NCBI GenBank assembly: GCA_903845365.1
Contig: CAIMXI010000452.1
Coordinates: 1-64,000, forward strand
Reading direction: 5' to 3'
Length of the DNA stretch: 64,000 nt
Source of the DNA: an uncultured Geobacteraceae bacterium
GTDB taxonomy: Bacteria > Desulfobacterota > Desulfuromonadia > Geobacterales > Pseudopelobacteraceae
Shown here: piece by piece, positions 26,695 through 35,827 of the stretch
Numbering within the stretch: position 1 is the first letter of the stretch
Layout of the letters: each line of letters starts with the position of its first letter
Position numbers and translations under genes: made by a program
Notes under the pieces: model-generated
Database searches by the model: none
Told to the model about the DNA's origin: nothing
The model's input: the letters and a program-made list of their open reading frames with translations, nothing else

Positions 26695-27406
26695 CTTCCC
26701 AATCCTCGTGCCCCAGCGGAGACCTGCTCAATTCATCCTTGTAAAACTTCCACTTCGGCATAAACCTATCCATAAGAGCAACAAAGCGGCTGCTATGCGA
26801 CGACTCCAGCAGATGCACCATCTCATGCACGACCACGTACTCCAGACATTCCGGCAGTTTCTTTGCCAATTCCGTATTAAGTCGAATATTCCGTGCACGG
26901 CAGTTACAGCTACCCCACTTCGTTTTCATCCGTTGATAAAAAATTTTCTCCACCTTCACGCCCAGGAGTGGTTCCCACTTACTGACTAACGGCGGAACAA
27001 CAATTTTGAGTTGTTCCCGATACCATTCTGCCAGACTATTCCGCTTCTGCTCATCACTAGCACCCTGCCGGATGTGCAGCACCATCTGGTTGTGCTTCAA
27101 TGACACGAAAGCCGCCGCGTCCTTTTCCTCTACCTTGAACAGATAACGCATCCCCCACAGGTAATGGCTTTCCCGGTCGAGATATTCTCGCGGTGTTTCA
27201 CGTACCTGCCCTTGTAGCTTCTGTTGTTGCTTCTTGATCCAGGCTAGCTTGGAGATGGCAAACACGCGGATATTATCGAGGGTCATCCGTTTTGGTGCAG
27301 AAATGCGTACCCTGCCAGCAGGCGGATAAACGCTCAGGTGGATATTCTTGATCTCCTTCCTTACCACGTCAATGGCGATGTCACCAATTTTGATCTGCGT
27401 GGTCAT
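26690..27406 (-). CDS. YgjP-type zinc metallopeptidase linked to the R-M system
   Basis: A 238-residue protein of the YgjP/DUF45 group. The zinc motif is VVHEMVHLLESSHS near residues 193-206, i.e. HExxH followed by a downstream histidine. The upstream KTKWGSC sequence is also characteristic. The ATG at 27406 overlaps the hsdR stop as TGATG, so the protein is made together with the restriction subunit. Peptidases of this group are frequent companions of type I R-M genes; their substrate is not established, and a role in removing HsdR or other proteins is only a guess. The stop codon lies inside the left direct repeat. Confidence 0.85.
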   Translation of the reverse strand: MTTQIKIGDIAIDVVRKEIKNIHLSVYPPAGRVRISAPKRMTLDNIRVFAISKLAWIKKQQQKLQGQVRETPREYLDRESHYLWGMRYLFKVEEKDAAAFVSLKHNQMVLHIRQGASDEQKRNSLAEWYREQLKIVVPPLVSKWEPLLGVKVEKIFYQRMKTKWGSCNCRARNIRLNTELAKKLPECLEYVVVHEMVHLLESSHSSRFVALMDRFMPKWKFYKDELSRSPLGHEDWEE

Positions 27407-30400
27407 CAATATTCCTTCTGCTTTTCTACAATGAGGAAGATCCGCTCGACCTCGGCCACGTTCTGTAATATTCCGTACAAAGCCGCTTTGATGACATTTT
27501 CCTTTGCCTGTACTCCTCGCCAGCCGTCAGGGCGAGTGTGCTTAACCGTTTCATCAATACGGAGAGCCAGATTTAAGGCCGGATCGTTCCCAGTCGTGTA
27601 TTGTACAGATGGTTCAACAATACCAACTGTTTTTGCTGGCGCGGCTTCATCTGCTTTCAGATTATTGTACAACGCCCGTAACGCAGGACTTTTCTTCAAC
27701 TGTTCGGGGGTATCGTCAGCCTGCCCAGCACCAACCCGCCTCGCCAGTTCGGCGATCTTCTTCAGGTACTCCTCGTAGTTATCCGCCTGTTCTTTGCGGA
27801 ACTTGATGATCTCGTCCAGAATAGCCGACATCTTGTCGTAATAGGCCGGGTCATTCAGATGTTCCTTGATGATCTTGCTTCGGACATTGTTCTCGATGGT
27901 TTCGGCAACGGCGTTCTTGTTCCCTTTCAGTCCATCAGGCAGGTTGTTGATGGCGTTGGCAATGCCGGTGTTCACAATCAGCTCAAGCAGCGGCATATTG
28001 TCGAATGGCGAAATCTTCCGTGGTGCATCGGCTTCGATATAGGTATCGATGAGATGCCGCATGTCGGCTTCGTAGGCCTTCATATCCAGGTTTTCAGAGG
28101 CGGCGTTGCGAATAATCTCGCGCAGATTCAGATAATCCTTGAGCTGTTGATTGATACGCTTTATGTCAGTATCGCTGTACCCAGCCTTGCCCAGTTCGTC
28201 CGATATATTGGCGTAGGCACGCACCAGCGCTACCGTCGCTTTGTAGAGAGCTGCCCGTTGTGGCTCCCGTTCTTTTAGGTCTGACGGTATCTCGGTATTG
28301 CCGCAGAAATAGTGGATATGCTCCAGCTCTCCCCTGGGCGGTGCCACCGGTTCGCAGAGCATGGCGATTGCTTCCAGCGCATTGTCCAGCCGTTCCCGCC
28401 CTTTGGTCAGGCGGTCTTGCAGCAGAATCTCGGGATCGACACCACCGGCGCTGTGATCCAACTCGGAGGTATAAACCGCGATGGCGTTCTCCACTTTCTT
28501 GAAGAGATCCTTGTAGTCTACGACATAGCCGAACTCCTTATCTTCCCCATCCAGGCGGTTTGTTCGGCAGATGGCCTGGAACAGCCCGTGATCCTGCATT
28601 TTCTTGTCGATATAAAGATAGGTGCAACCGGGTGCATCGAATCCGGTCAGCAGTTTATCCACTACCACCAGCAACTTCATATTTACCGGCTGCTCCTTGA
28701 ACAGCTTCTTGGCGTGATCCTCGTACGCCTCGGTATTGGGCATACCAGTGTTTTTCAGCAACGTGGTGTAGGTGGTATAGATGGATTCCTTATCCGTTTC
28801 CGTGTTTGCGCCGGTATCCTCCAGGGTGATGTCTCTTGCCTGAGGGTTGTAGGAGGTAATGACCGCACACTTGCCTTTGAAGGAGGTCTTCTGGAACAGC
28901 TCGAAATACTTGCACGCCTCATAGATGCTGGAGGCCACCAGGATAGCGTTGCCGCGTTCGTTGGAGAGGCGCGGCTTAACGCTGAAGTCGAAGATGATGT
29001 CTTCCACCACCCGATCCATACGGGAGCGTGAACTGAGCACGTTCTGCATGGTGCCCCACTGCTCGCGCAGAGCCGCCTTCTGCCAATCGTTCAATCCTCT
29101 TGTCTTGGCGTCGAACCAGGTGTCGATCCTGTCTTCCGAGCCGAGCCGCTGATCGATGTCACGAGCCTCGTAGATCAGGTCAAGCACAACCCCGTCCTCG
29201 ACCCCCTCGCTGAACTTGTAGGTGTGGATGTATTTACCGAACACTTCCAGGCTGGTCTGTTTGTCCTGTTTGAGCAACGGTGTGCCGGTAAAGCCGATAA
29301 ACACGGCGTTGGGCATCAGCGCTTTCATGGTGCGGTGCAGCTTGCCGCTCTGGGTACGGTGACATTCGTCCACAAAGACGAAGATCTCACCTACCGTCGG
29401 ACAGGGTTGCGCTTCCAGATCTTTGATGAACTGCTCGAAGTCATCCACACCTTTTCTGCCGAACTTATGCACCAGCGAGCAGAGCAGGCGCGGCGTAGCC
29501 TGACCGAGCTGGGTCATCAGGTCGCGTCCGCTGGTGGCGCGGATCATGGGATGGCTGGCAGCGGTGAAGACCCCTTCGATCTGTTTGTCCAGCTCGTCGC
29601 GGTCGGTGACGATCACCACACGGGCATTTGGCTCGTTCTCCAAAATCCACTTGGCCAGCAGCACCATGACGATACTTTTGCCGCTCCCCTGCGTGTGCCA
29701 GATGATGCCGCCCTGGCGTCGGTGGACATGCTCCTGTGCCGCCTTGATGCCGAAATACTGATGTACACGCGGCAGCTTCTTCATACCGCCATCGAACAGC
29801 ACGAAGTCGTGCATAAGCTCGATCAGTCGCTCCTTGCTGCACATCTTGAGCAGATATTTATCCAGCTTGAAGCGGCTGTTGTCCGCCTCGTACTCTTTCC
29901 ATCTCAGGAAATACTTCTCTTCCGTCTTGATGGTTCCGTATTGCAGCCCCTCGGAATCATTGCCGGCAAAGACTAACTGCACCGTACTGAAGAACCACTC
30001 ATTGAACTGCGGCTGCTGGTTGGAGATGCTCTGGCGGATACCGTCGCCAATGGAGATACGGCTATTCTTCAGCTCCAGCACCCCCACGGCGATGCCGTTG
30101 ACGTATAGCACCAGGTCTGGCCGCCGCTCAAAGTTGCCGCGCAGGGTCACTTCCTCGGCAATGGTGAAATCGTTGCTCGCCGCCTCATTCCAGTTGATGA
30201 GATGAACCGTCTCGGTATTCTGACCTGCAACTACCTGTACCTGAACGCCGTAGCGCAGCAGTTTGTAGACTTCCTTGTTGTTGTCGTAGAGGGAGCGGCA
30301 GGGGTTGTCCGCTTCGATGCGCAGTTTGTAGATGGCGCTGCTGATCTGTGCCGGGGTGTAGCCGTTTTCGTCAAGGTATGTGTAAAGCTGCTCTTCCTCG

Positions 30401-30519
30401 ATGTTGCTGTTGTGACGACGGTGTGTATAGTCACCGTGGTAAAAATAGCCGAGTTCGTCACGGAACAGGGCGACGATACGGTTCTGTGTTGCGCGTTCAG
30501 GTTGGCCGATTGTTGTCAT
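27406..30519 (-). CDS. hsdR: Type I R-M restriction subunit HsdR (island 2)
   Basis: A 1,037-residue restriction subunit of the EcoR124-like type. The nuclease site is D135 (RRPDLVLYV) and E149-L-K151 (VLELKNS). The translocase has IIWHTQGSGKSIVM as Walker A near residue 275, FVDECHRTQSGKL near 385, TGTPLL near 410 and the C-terminal helicase motif AICRTNRLDGEDKEFGYVVDY near 655. A long helical C-terminal region follows. All motifs are intact. It differs in length and type from the HsdR of island 1. It lies 105 bases after hsdS and overlaps the metallopeptidase start. Confidence 0.95.
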   Translation of the reverse strand: MTTIGQPERATQNRIVALFRDELGYFYHGDYTHRRHNSNIEEEQLYTYLDENGYTPAQISSAIYKLRIEADNPCRSLYDNNKEVYKLLRYGVQVQVVAGQNTETVHLINWNEAASNDFTIAEEVTLRGNFERRPDLVLYVNGIAVGVLELKNSRISIGDGIRQSISNQQPQFNEWFFSTVQLVFAGNDSEGLQYGTIKTEEKYFLRWKEYEADNSRFKLDKYLLKMCSKERLIELMHDFVLFDGGMKKLPRVHQYFGIKAAQEHVHRRQGGIIWHTQGSGKSIVMVLLAKWILENEPNARVVIVTDRDELDKQIEGVFTAASHPMIRATSGRDLMTQLGQATPRLLCSLVHKFGRKGVDDFEQFIKDLEAQPCPTVGEIFVFVDECHRTQSGKLHRTMKALMPNAVFIGFTGTPLLKQDKQTSLEVFGKYIHTYKFSEGVEDGVVLDLIYEARDIDQRLGSEDRIDTWFDAKTRGLNDWQKAALREQWGTMQNVLSSRSRMDRVVEDIIFDFSVKPRLSNERGNAILVASSIYEACKYFELFQKTSFKGKCAVITSYNPQARDITLEDTGANTETDKESIYTTYTTLLKNTGMPNTEAYEDHAKKLFKEQPVNMKLLVVVDKLLTGFDAPGCTYLYIDKKMQDHGLFQAICRTNRLDGEDKEFGYVVDYKDLFKKVENAIAVYTSELDHSAGGVDPEILLQDRLTKGRERLDNALEAIAMLCEPVAPPRGELEHIHYFCGNTEIPSDLKEREPQRAALYKATVALVRAYANISDELGKAGYSDTDIKRINQQLKDYLNLREIIRNAASENLDMKAYEADMRHLIDTYIEADAPRKISPFDNMPLLELIVNTGIANAINNLPDGLKGNKNAVAETIENNVRSKIIKEHLNDPAYYDKMSAILDEIIKFRKEQADNYEEYLKKIAELARRVGAGQADDTPEQLKKSPALRALYNNLKADEAAPAKTVGIVEPSVQYTTGNDPALNLALRIDETVKHTRPDGWRGVQAKENVIKAALYGILQNVAEVERIFLIVEKQKEY

Positions 30520-30624
30520 GCGCTTTTCCCCTTGGCATCACCTGCTTATATAAAGTTATACGGACTTATACGGCATTATTCAGATAAAATCGAATAACTA
30601 TTTATAAAGGGGTATTGTTGATCA

Positions 30625-32022
30625 TCATATCAGCCTTATCCTTCCGGTGAGCAGGTTGTGCATCATGCCTTGCTTGAGCTGACGGGTTTTGGCGAGCTTG
30701 GTTTCGAGGTTGGTGATTTCGGTATCCATGTCGGAGAGGATGGTGGCGATGGCGGTTTGTTCAAGTGTGCATGGTAAAGGAAACGCAACCTTCAAGAGAG
30801 CCGTCTTCGACAAGTTGTAACGAGTTGCCCCCTGCGCTAAAGACTTTAACAGTTCTCGACCCTCGCTACTTCTGAAATAGTAAGCCAAGTAAAGGCCATC
30901 GGCTTCTGCACCATTACGAAACCGGAATCCAAAACAAAAACTATTCAAAAACAAGTCATTAACATCTTCGGAAAGATATGCGCACAAACCAACTTCTTCT
31001 GGCGTTTCTGATGACCCATTAAAGAACAGATCACCTTTCATGACTCGATTTTGCGTCTCAGTGGGTGAAATTCTCACTTTCTCGAATCTGCCGCAGTCAA
31101 TGATAACGTTTGCCATAATGTTCATGAATGTGATGTATAGAGCCGATCCCTCGCCGAAGTCTGATTTTGTTTTGCCTGTGAGGCCGCCAAATGTTGAACC
31201 AATTTCTCCCAATCGCGTCACCTCCCACTCCCCACTGAACCCCGGCAGACGCCTTTTGCCGGTGAGAAGTTCCTGCATGGCACCTTGTTTGAGGTAACGT
31301 TTTTTGGTGATGAGTTGCTTCAGGGATTCGATGAGGGCATCGGTGTTGCTCAACGCCTCGGCGATGGCGGATTGTTCTTTGCGGGGCGGCACAGGGTAAG
31401 AAAAATCGATTGCATGACTAATGTTGAACTGTTTTTGTGCAGTACCGTACTGAACGTGTGCCACTTGTGATAGACCGAGTTCGGAGTTCATTAAGTAACA
31501 AAGCCAGTGCGAGTTAAAGCTGTGGTGTTGTCGAACAATCATCATAGACGCACAATTACAGCCATCAATCTCGGGTGGGACTACGGCAGTAATACCCGGC
31601 TCTCCAACACGCACTGTCACAAGGTCTCCAGCCGCAAGGCGAGACGAGACAATCAGATGATTACTGGCAGCACTTATTCTTCTGGCCGATTTCCAGTTAA
31701 TGACATTAGGCTTTATGTCCGAGCCAACAAGCATTGGCACAGTGCCAGCTTCATCATAATATGTCGAAGGGTTGATTACGAGACCAACACTTTGAGACGG
31801 GGATATTCGTTTGAGTGGCTTTACCTCCCAATCCTCCGGAATCACCCCAACCTCGGTCTGCTTATAACCTGTCTGAATCACGGATTTACACGGATTATTG
31901 GATTTCACGGATTGAATCGATTTTAAATCTGTGTCATCGGTGTAATCCGTTGAATCCGTGATTCCGACGGTTCTTTGATTCTGTGTCATCAGTGTAATCC
32001 TTTTAATCTGTAATTCAGACAA
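30625..32022 (-). CDS. hsdS: Type I R-M specificity subunit HsdS (island 2)
   Basis: A specificity subunit with two recognition domains. The first begins at GYKQTEVGVIPEDWEVKPL (residue ~52), followed by a central helical spacer (KEQSAIAEALSNTDALIESLKQLITKKRYLKQGAMQELL). TRD2 starts at LPGFSGEWEVTRLGEIG, and a second spacer helix ends in MMHNLLTGRIRLI. The first ~50 residues (with TDSTDYTDDTD) are not HsdS-like: they are encoded by a repeat element at 31873-32018. Most HsdS proteins start a few residues before the TEVGVIPEDW block, so the true start may be internal, or the protein carries a repeat-derived tail. I keep the longest frame; its 5' end is uncertain. Confidence 0.88.
   Translation of the reverse strand: MSELQIKRITLMTQNQRTVGITDSTDYTDDTDLKSIQSVKSNNPCKSVIQTGYKQTEVGVIPEDWEVKPLKRISPSQSVGLVINPSTYYDEAGTVPMLVGSDIKPNVINWKSARRISAASNHLIVSSRLAAGDLVTVRVGEPGITAVVPPEIDGCNCASMMIVRQHHSFNSHWLCYLMNSELGLSQVAHVQYGTAQKQFNISHAIDFSYPVPPRKEQSAIAEALSNTDALIESLKQLITKKRYLKQGAMQELLTGKRRLPGFSGEWEVTRLGEIGSTFGGLTGKTKSDFGEGSALYITFMNIMANVIIDCGRFEKVRISPTETQNRVMKGDLFFNGSSETPEEVGLCAYLSEDVNDLFLNSFCFGFRFRNGAEADGLYLAYYFRSSEGRELLKSLAQGATRYNLSKTALLKVAFPLPCTLEQTAIATILSDMDTEITNLETKLAKTRQLKQGMMHNLLTGRIRLI
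31873..32018. repeat. Interspersed repeat with CTGAATYACRGATT ends, read into hsdS
   Basis: The 146-bp stretch starts with CTGAATCACGGATT and ends with the near-reverse complement AATCTGTAATTCAG. Inside it repeats AATCCGTG- and GTGTAATCC-like words. On the minus strand it is open and supplies the apparent N-terminus of HsdS. Confidence 0.7.
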
Positions 32023-32024
32023 TT

Positions 32025-32184
32025 GGTGGTGTCACCATTCCATTGACATCGCTGTCATCCTGAGCGATAGCGAAGGATCTGCTGTTCTTTTTTGATCGTA
32101 CAACGTCAAAAGCAGATCCTTCGTACCTCAGGATGACAAAATGGGCTGACCATACTGTTGTGTCAACGAAATGGTGACATCACC
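32025..32184. repeat. 160-bp nested inverted repeat between hsdM and hsdS
   Basis: Outer 24-base arms at 32025-32048 and 32161-32184 match at 21 positions. Inside them, TGTCATCCTGAG..AAGGATCTGCT (32053-32083) pairs with 32111-32138. The whole unit could fold into one long hairpin, as in a MITE. The hsdM stop codon lies in the right arm. Confidence 0.8.
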
Positions 32185-34594
32185 AGACAATTAATCCGTG
32201 ATTAAATCCCATCCGCTTCAGATGCATGCTCACCCTCTGCTCTAACTCAGCAGCATTCTCCGTGATCTGCGGCAGCGGCGTCTCATATCGTTCGGCCAAC
32301 TCCTTCACCCGCTGGGTCAGTGCCTGACTGATACGATCCATCTCGCCGTGAATAGCGGCAGAAATAGTTGCCAGCCACTTATCTTCCACAACCAGCGTCT
32401 TGATCTCATCCTCGGTGAGCTTGGGATATTTCGCATATGCCAGCGTGTCCAGTGCCGCCTCGGCTTCTTTCAGGGCTTTCTTGAGGTCAGCCTCCTGTGT
32501 GCTCAGTTTCAGCCAGGCGTTGAGGGCATCAGCCTCTTCCTTGGCCTCCTTGTCGCCTTTGATCTCTTTCAACCGGGCGGTGACATTGGCCTTGTTGACC
32601 TTGTCCAGTTCCGAAAAGGCACCTTCCTCGCCGCCATGCTCCTCTTCCAGCTCAGTCATCTGGGCGGCGACACTCTCCAGCGTTGCCTCCTGTTCACGGA
32701 TGGCCGTCTGCTGCACGGCGAAGTATCTATCGACGATCAGCGACTTGGGCACCAAATCGCACGTCCACCCTTTATCCTTCTCCTTACCCTTTTTGTCTTT
32801 CTCAATAACACGGTAGGTCTCGGACTTCCAGCCATCGGCGGCAATCAGGTAGCAATCGTCCTGCATAAAGGTGGACCAGTAATCCATCAGGTGCTGATAG
32901 ACGTCGTACTTATCAATCAGCGGCTTGTCGGTGTAATGGGTGAGCAGTTCTTCCGCAAGCAGGGCGATGACATTCTTGGGATGACAACCGGATTCCAGCC
33001 CCTTGAGTGTTTCGCTGCTGCGCTGCTGCCAATCGGCAAACAGGTCATTCATGCTGTTGATGAAGGTGACGAACTCGGGATGCTCGTAAATGGTAGGTTT
33101 GATGGCCTGTTTGGCTACTGCCAGATCAAGGTAGCCGGGGCGGTTTGCTTTGAACAGAGTCTGCCGCAGTTGCGGACAAACATCCCAGTAAGCCTGCAAG
33201 GAATCGACATCAGCACCGGGGATACCACCCTTCAAATGCCCCTCGATATCCTGAATATCCTCTGCCTGCTGGCTGTCGATATAGCGTGGGATGTTGAGGT
33301 TGAAGTCGTTCTTTTCGATCTCCTCGACACCCACCATGCGGGAGTATTTGGCAATCTCCAGCCGCTTGTTGAAGACATCGACGATCTGGTGGAGGTCGCA
33401 GTCGCGCAGGCGGTTCTTGTTGCCGTCCTTGAGATAGCCGCTGCTGGCGTCCACCATGAAGATCCCCTTGCGGGTGTGGGCGTTTTCCTTGTCGATGACG
33501 ATGATACAGGCAGGAATACCGGTGCCATAGAACAGGTTGGCCGGCAGACCGATAATCCCCTTGATATATCCATTGCGGATGAGGTTCTTGCGGATGTCCG
33601 CCTCCGCATTACCGCGAAACAGGACACCGTGCGGCAGGATGCAGGCACCTTTGCCGGTACTTTTGAGTGAGCGGACGATGTGCAGCAGATAGGCGTAGTC
33701 ACCCTGCTTGGCAGGCGGCGTACCGAATTGCGTGAAGCGTTCGTATGGATCGTTGAGCACATCCACGCCGGTACTCCAACGCTTATCACTGAACGGAGGA
33801 TTGGCAACGGCATAGTCGAAGGTTTTAAGCGAACCATCCTCATTGAAAAAAAGTGGCGTTGATAACGTATTGCCCTGCTTGATCAGAGCCGTGGGGTAGT
33901 CATGCAGGATCATATTCATGCGTGCCAGACCGGAGGTAGCGGCGTCCTTCTCCTGACCATAGAGCGTGACCTTGGTTTGAGCTTCATCGCCCACTTTCAG
34001 CAGTAGCGATCCGGAACCACCCGTCGGATCATACGCCGTGGTGTTGTTCGTCGTCTGCGCATCGCGAATACCGATGATCTTTGCCATGATACGGCTGACC
34101 TCGGCAGGGGTATAGAACTGCCCCTTGCTCTTGCCGCTCTCGGTGGCAAAGTGGCGCATCAGGTACTCGTATGCATCACCAAGGATGTCATCGCCCTCGG
34201 CTCGGTTCTTACTAAAGTCGAGTGATTTATTTTCAAAGATGGCGATCAGGTTGGTGAGACGTTCCACAATCTCCGAGCCACTACCCAGCTTGCTCGCATC
34301 ATTGAAGTCCGGCATATCCGACAGCCTGTTGGCATTGGCCAGCGGCGCGATGATTTTCTTGTTGATCTGGTCGCCAATGTCCGGCTTGCCCTTGAGTGCG
34401 ATCATGTCCGTGAAGCTGGCACCCTCAGGAATAGTGATCGGCGCATACGGCACACCGGCGTATTTATCGCTGACGTATTTGACGAACAGCAGCACCAGCA
34501 CATAATCTTTATACTGGGAGGCATCCATCCCGCCGCGCAGCTCGTCGCAGGATTGCCAGAGGGATGAATAGAGTTCGGATTTCTTTATGGCCAT
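32180..34594 (-). CDS. hsdM: Type I R-M methyltransferase subunit HsdM (island 2)
   Basis: An 804-residue N6-adenine methyltransferase, longer than usual (about 500-550) because of a C-terminal extension. The N-terminal HsdM_N domain begins ELYSSLWQSCDELRGGMDASQYKDYVL. The SAM motif is YDPTGGSGSLLLKVG near residue 190 and the catalytic motif NPPFSDKRW near 267. The extension (residues ~500-800) is helical and charged, with EELEEEHGG and a closing RVSMHLKRMGF. The final seven residues, NHGLIVW, come from the repeat at 32025-32184. It is the first gene of island 2 and is preceded by a possible attenuator. Confidence 0.94.
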   Translation of the reverse strand: MAIKKSELYSSLWQSCDELRGGMDASQYKDYVLVLLFVKYVSDKYAGVPYAPITIPEGASFTDMIALKGKPDIGDQINKKIIAPLANANRLSDMPDFNDASKLGSGSEIVERLTNLIAIFENKSLDFSKNRAEGDDILGDAYEYLMRHFATESGKSKGQFYTPAEVSRIMAKIIGIRDAQTTNNTTAYDPTGGSGSLLLKVGDEAQTKVTLYGQEKDAATSGLARMNMILHDYPTALIKQGNTLSTPLFFNEDGSLKTFDYAVANPPFSDKRWSTGVDVLNDPYERFTQFGTPPAKQGDYAYLLHIVRSLKSTGKGACILPHGVLFRGNAEADIRKNLIRNGYIKGIIGLPANLFYGTGIPACIIVIDKENAHTRKGIFMVDASSGYLKDGNKNRLRDCDLHQIVDVFNKRLEIAKYSRMVGVEEIEKNDFNLNIPRYIDSQQAEDIQDIEGHLKGGIPGADVDSLQAYWDVCPQLRQTLFKANRPGYLDLAVAKQAIKPTIYEHPEFVTFINSMNDLFADWQQRSSETLKGLESGCHPKNVIALLAEELLTHYTDKPLIDKYDVYQHLMDYWSTFMQDDCYLIAADGWKSETYRVIEKDKKGKEKDKGWTCDLVPKSLIVDRYFAVQQTAIREQEATLESVAAQMTELEEEHGGEEGAFSELDKVNKANVTARLKEIKGDKEAKEEADALNAWLKLSTQEADLKKALKEAEAALDTLAYAKYPKLTEDEIKTLVVEDKWLATISAAIHGEMDRISQALTQRVKELAERYETPLPQITENAAELEQRVSMHLKRMGFNHGLIVW

Positions 34595-34623
34595 TGGGTG
34601 TGAGAGTCCTTTGGTTGGGCTGT

Positions 34624-34658
34624 TAGAAAAATAGCCACTCTACAGGTTGCGGAGTGGC
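34624..34658 (-). terminator. Terminator-like hairpin in the hsdM leader
   Basis: On the minus strand GCCACTC, an 11-base loop and GAGTGGC are followed by TATTTTTCT. It lies about 30 bases before the hsdM start of island 2, where it could act as an attenuator. Confidence 0.4.
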
Positions 34659-34741
34659 CGTTAGTATTAGCAGATAAGGCGGTTAGAATCTATGAATATG
34701 TTTATGGTTAAGAGAAGAGGCCAAGGTCTCCATCTTTTCAT

Positions 34742-34781
34742 ATAAAAAGCTGCCGTGACATAAAGCCGGTTGTGTGCTATT
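34742..34781. repeat. Right direct repeat of R-M island 2
   Basis: It matches 26655-26694 at 37 of 40 positions in the same orientation. It lies about 30 bases before the hypE start, so it may contain part of that promoter. Confidence 0.85.
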
Positions 34782-34812
34782 ACCTAGCAACAATTTTCCG
34801 GAGATCCACCAA

Positions 34813-35826
34813 ATGAATAACGACCTCATTCTTCTCGGCCACGGTAGCGGCGGGCGCCTTTCGCACCAACTACTAGATGAGCTGATCATACCGATTGTCA
34901 GCGGGATACCGTCCGCCGGTCAGAATGATGCCGCTCTGTTGGATAACTTTCCCGGTCGGATAGCCTACACGACCGATTCATTTGTTGTTGACCCGATCTT
35001 TTTCCCGGGCGGCACCATCGGCAGCCTGGCGGTACATGGCACCGTCAACGATCTGGCCATGATGGGCGCAAGGCCGGTCTGGCTGAGTGTCGGGCTGATC
35101 ATCGAAGAGGGTTTCAGCAAAGCGGATTTGAGAACCATCCTGGAGGATATGCGCTCGGCGGCCGATACTGCTGGCGTGGCAATTGTTACCGGAGATACCA
35201 AAGTCGTGCCGCGCGGCAAGGCGGATAAACTCTTCATCACGACATCCGGCGTCGGTGCAGTAGAGCACACGCTGCAGATTCATGGCGCTAACGCACAGCC
35301 AGGGGATGTCATCATTATCAACGGTACAATCGGTGATCATGGCATTGCCGTCATGGTGGGGCGTGAGGGGCTTCAAGTCAGCACAGAAATAACGAGCGAT
35401 TCAGCCTCGTTGAACGGTCTTGTTGCTGCTCTTATCGCGGAGGTCGGTACTGCTCTCCATGTTCTGCGCGATCCGACTCGGGGCGGTGTAGCCACGACCA
35501 TAAAGGAGATTGCCCAGCAGTCGGGTGTCTCAATAACCCTGCAGGAAGCGGCGCTGCCGGTTAAGCCAGCGGTATTGGGAGTTTGCTCGATTCTAGGGCT
35601 CGATCCTCTCTTTGTCGCCAATGAAGGTAAACTGCTGGCATTCGTCTCCCCGACAGCCGCCGATGCCGCTTTGGCTACTCTTAGAAGACATTCACTCGGA
35701 ATAAACGCTGCTGTTATTGGCACGGTCGGAACCGGTCCTGCCGGGCGGGTGCAGATGGAGACGGTGATTGGCGGTATGAGGTCGGTTGACATGCTCTCCG
35801 GTGAGCAGTTGCCGAGAATCTGCTGA
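34813..35826 (+). CDS. hypE: Hydrogenase maturation protein HypE
   Basis: A 337-residue ATP-dependent dehydratase that converts the carbamoyl group on its C-terminal cysteine to thiocyanate, the source of cyanide ligands for [NiFe]-hydrogenase. The protein ends in PRIC, the required cysteine. The N-terminal LLGHGSGGRLSHQLL, the ATP-binding DSFVVDPIFFPGGTIGSLAVHGTVNDLAM and the DPTRGGVATTI motif are all present. The start at 34813 has GGAG upstream; an earlier in-frame ATG at 34774 falls within the repeat. No other hyp gene is visible; a YbaK-type gene follows by one base. Confidence 0.95.
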   Translation: MNNDLILLGHGSGGRLSHQLLDELIIPIVSGIPSAGQNDAALLDNFPGRIAYTTDSFVVDPIFFPGGTIGSLAVHGTVNDLAMMGARPVWLSVGLIIEEGFSKADLRTILEDMRSAADTAGVAIVTGDTKVVPRGKADKLFITTSGVGAVEHTLQIHGANAQPGDVIIINGTIGDHGIAVMVGREGLQVSTEITSDSASLNGLVAALIAEVGTALHVLRDPTRGGVATTIKEIAQQSGVSITLQEAALPVKPAVLGVCSILGLDPLFVANEGKLLAFVSPTAADAALATLRRHSLGINAAVIGTVGTGPAGRVQMETVIGGMRSVDMLSGEQLPRIC

Positions 35827-35827
35827 T

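Larger units (their letters stand above)
26655..34781. mobile_element. R-M island 2, bounded by 40-bp direct repeats
   Basis: The 8.1-kb block holds hsdM, hsdS, hsdR and a metallopeptidase gene on the minus strand and separates the divergent FabMG-like and hypE genes. The terminal repeats look like attachment-site copies or a duplicated promoter. No recombinase gene lies inside, so the island would depend on an outside enzyme. Confidence 0.65.

Noticed and set aside
32348-33670. A 440-codon open frame on the plus strand
   Set aside because: It is antisense to hsdM of island 2 and reflects codon bias of the real gene.
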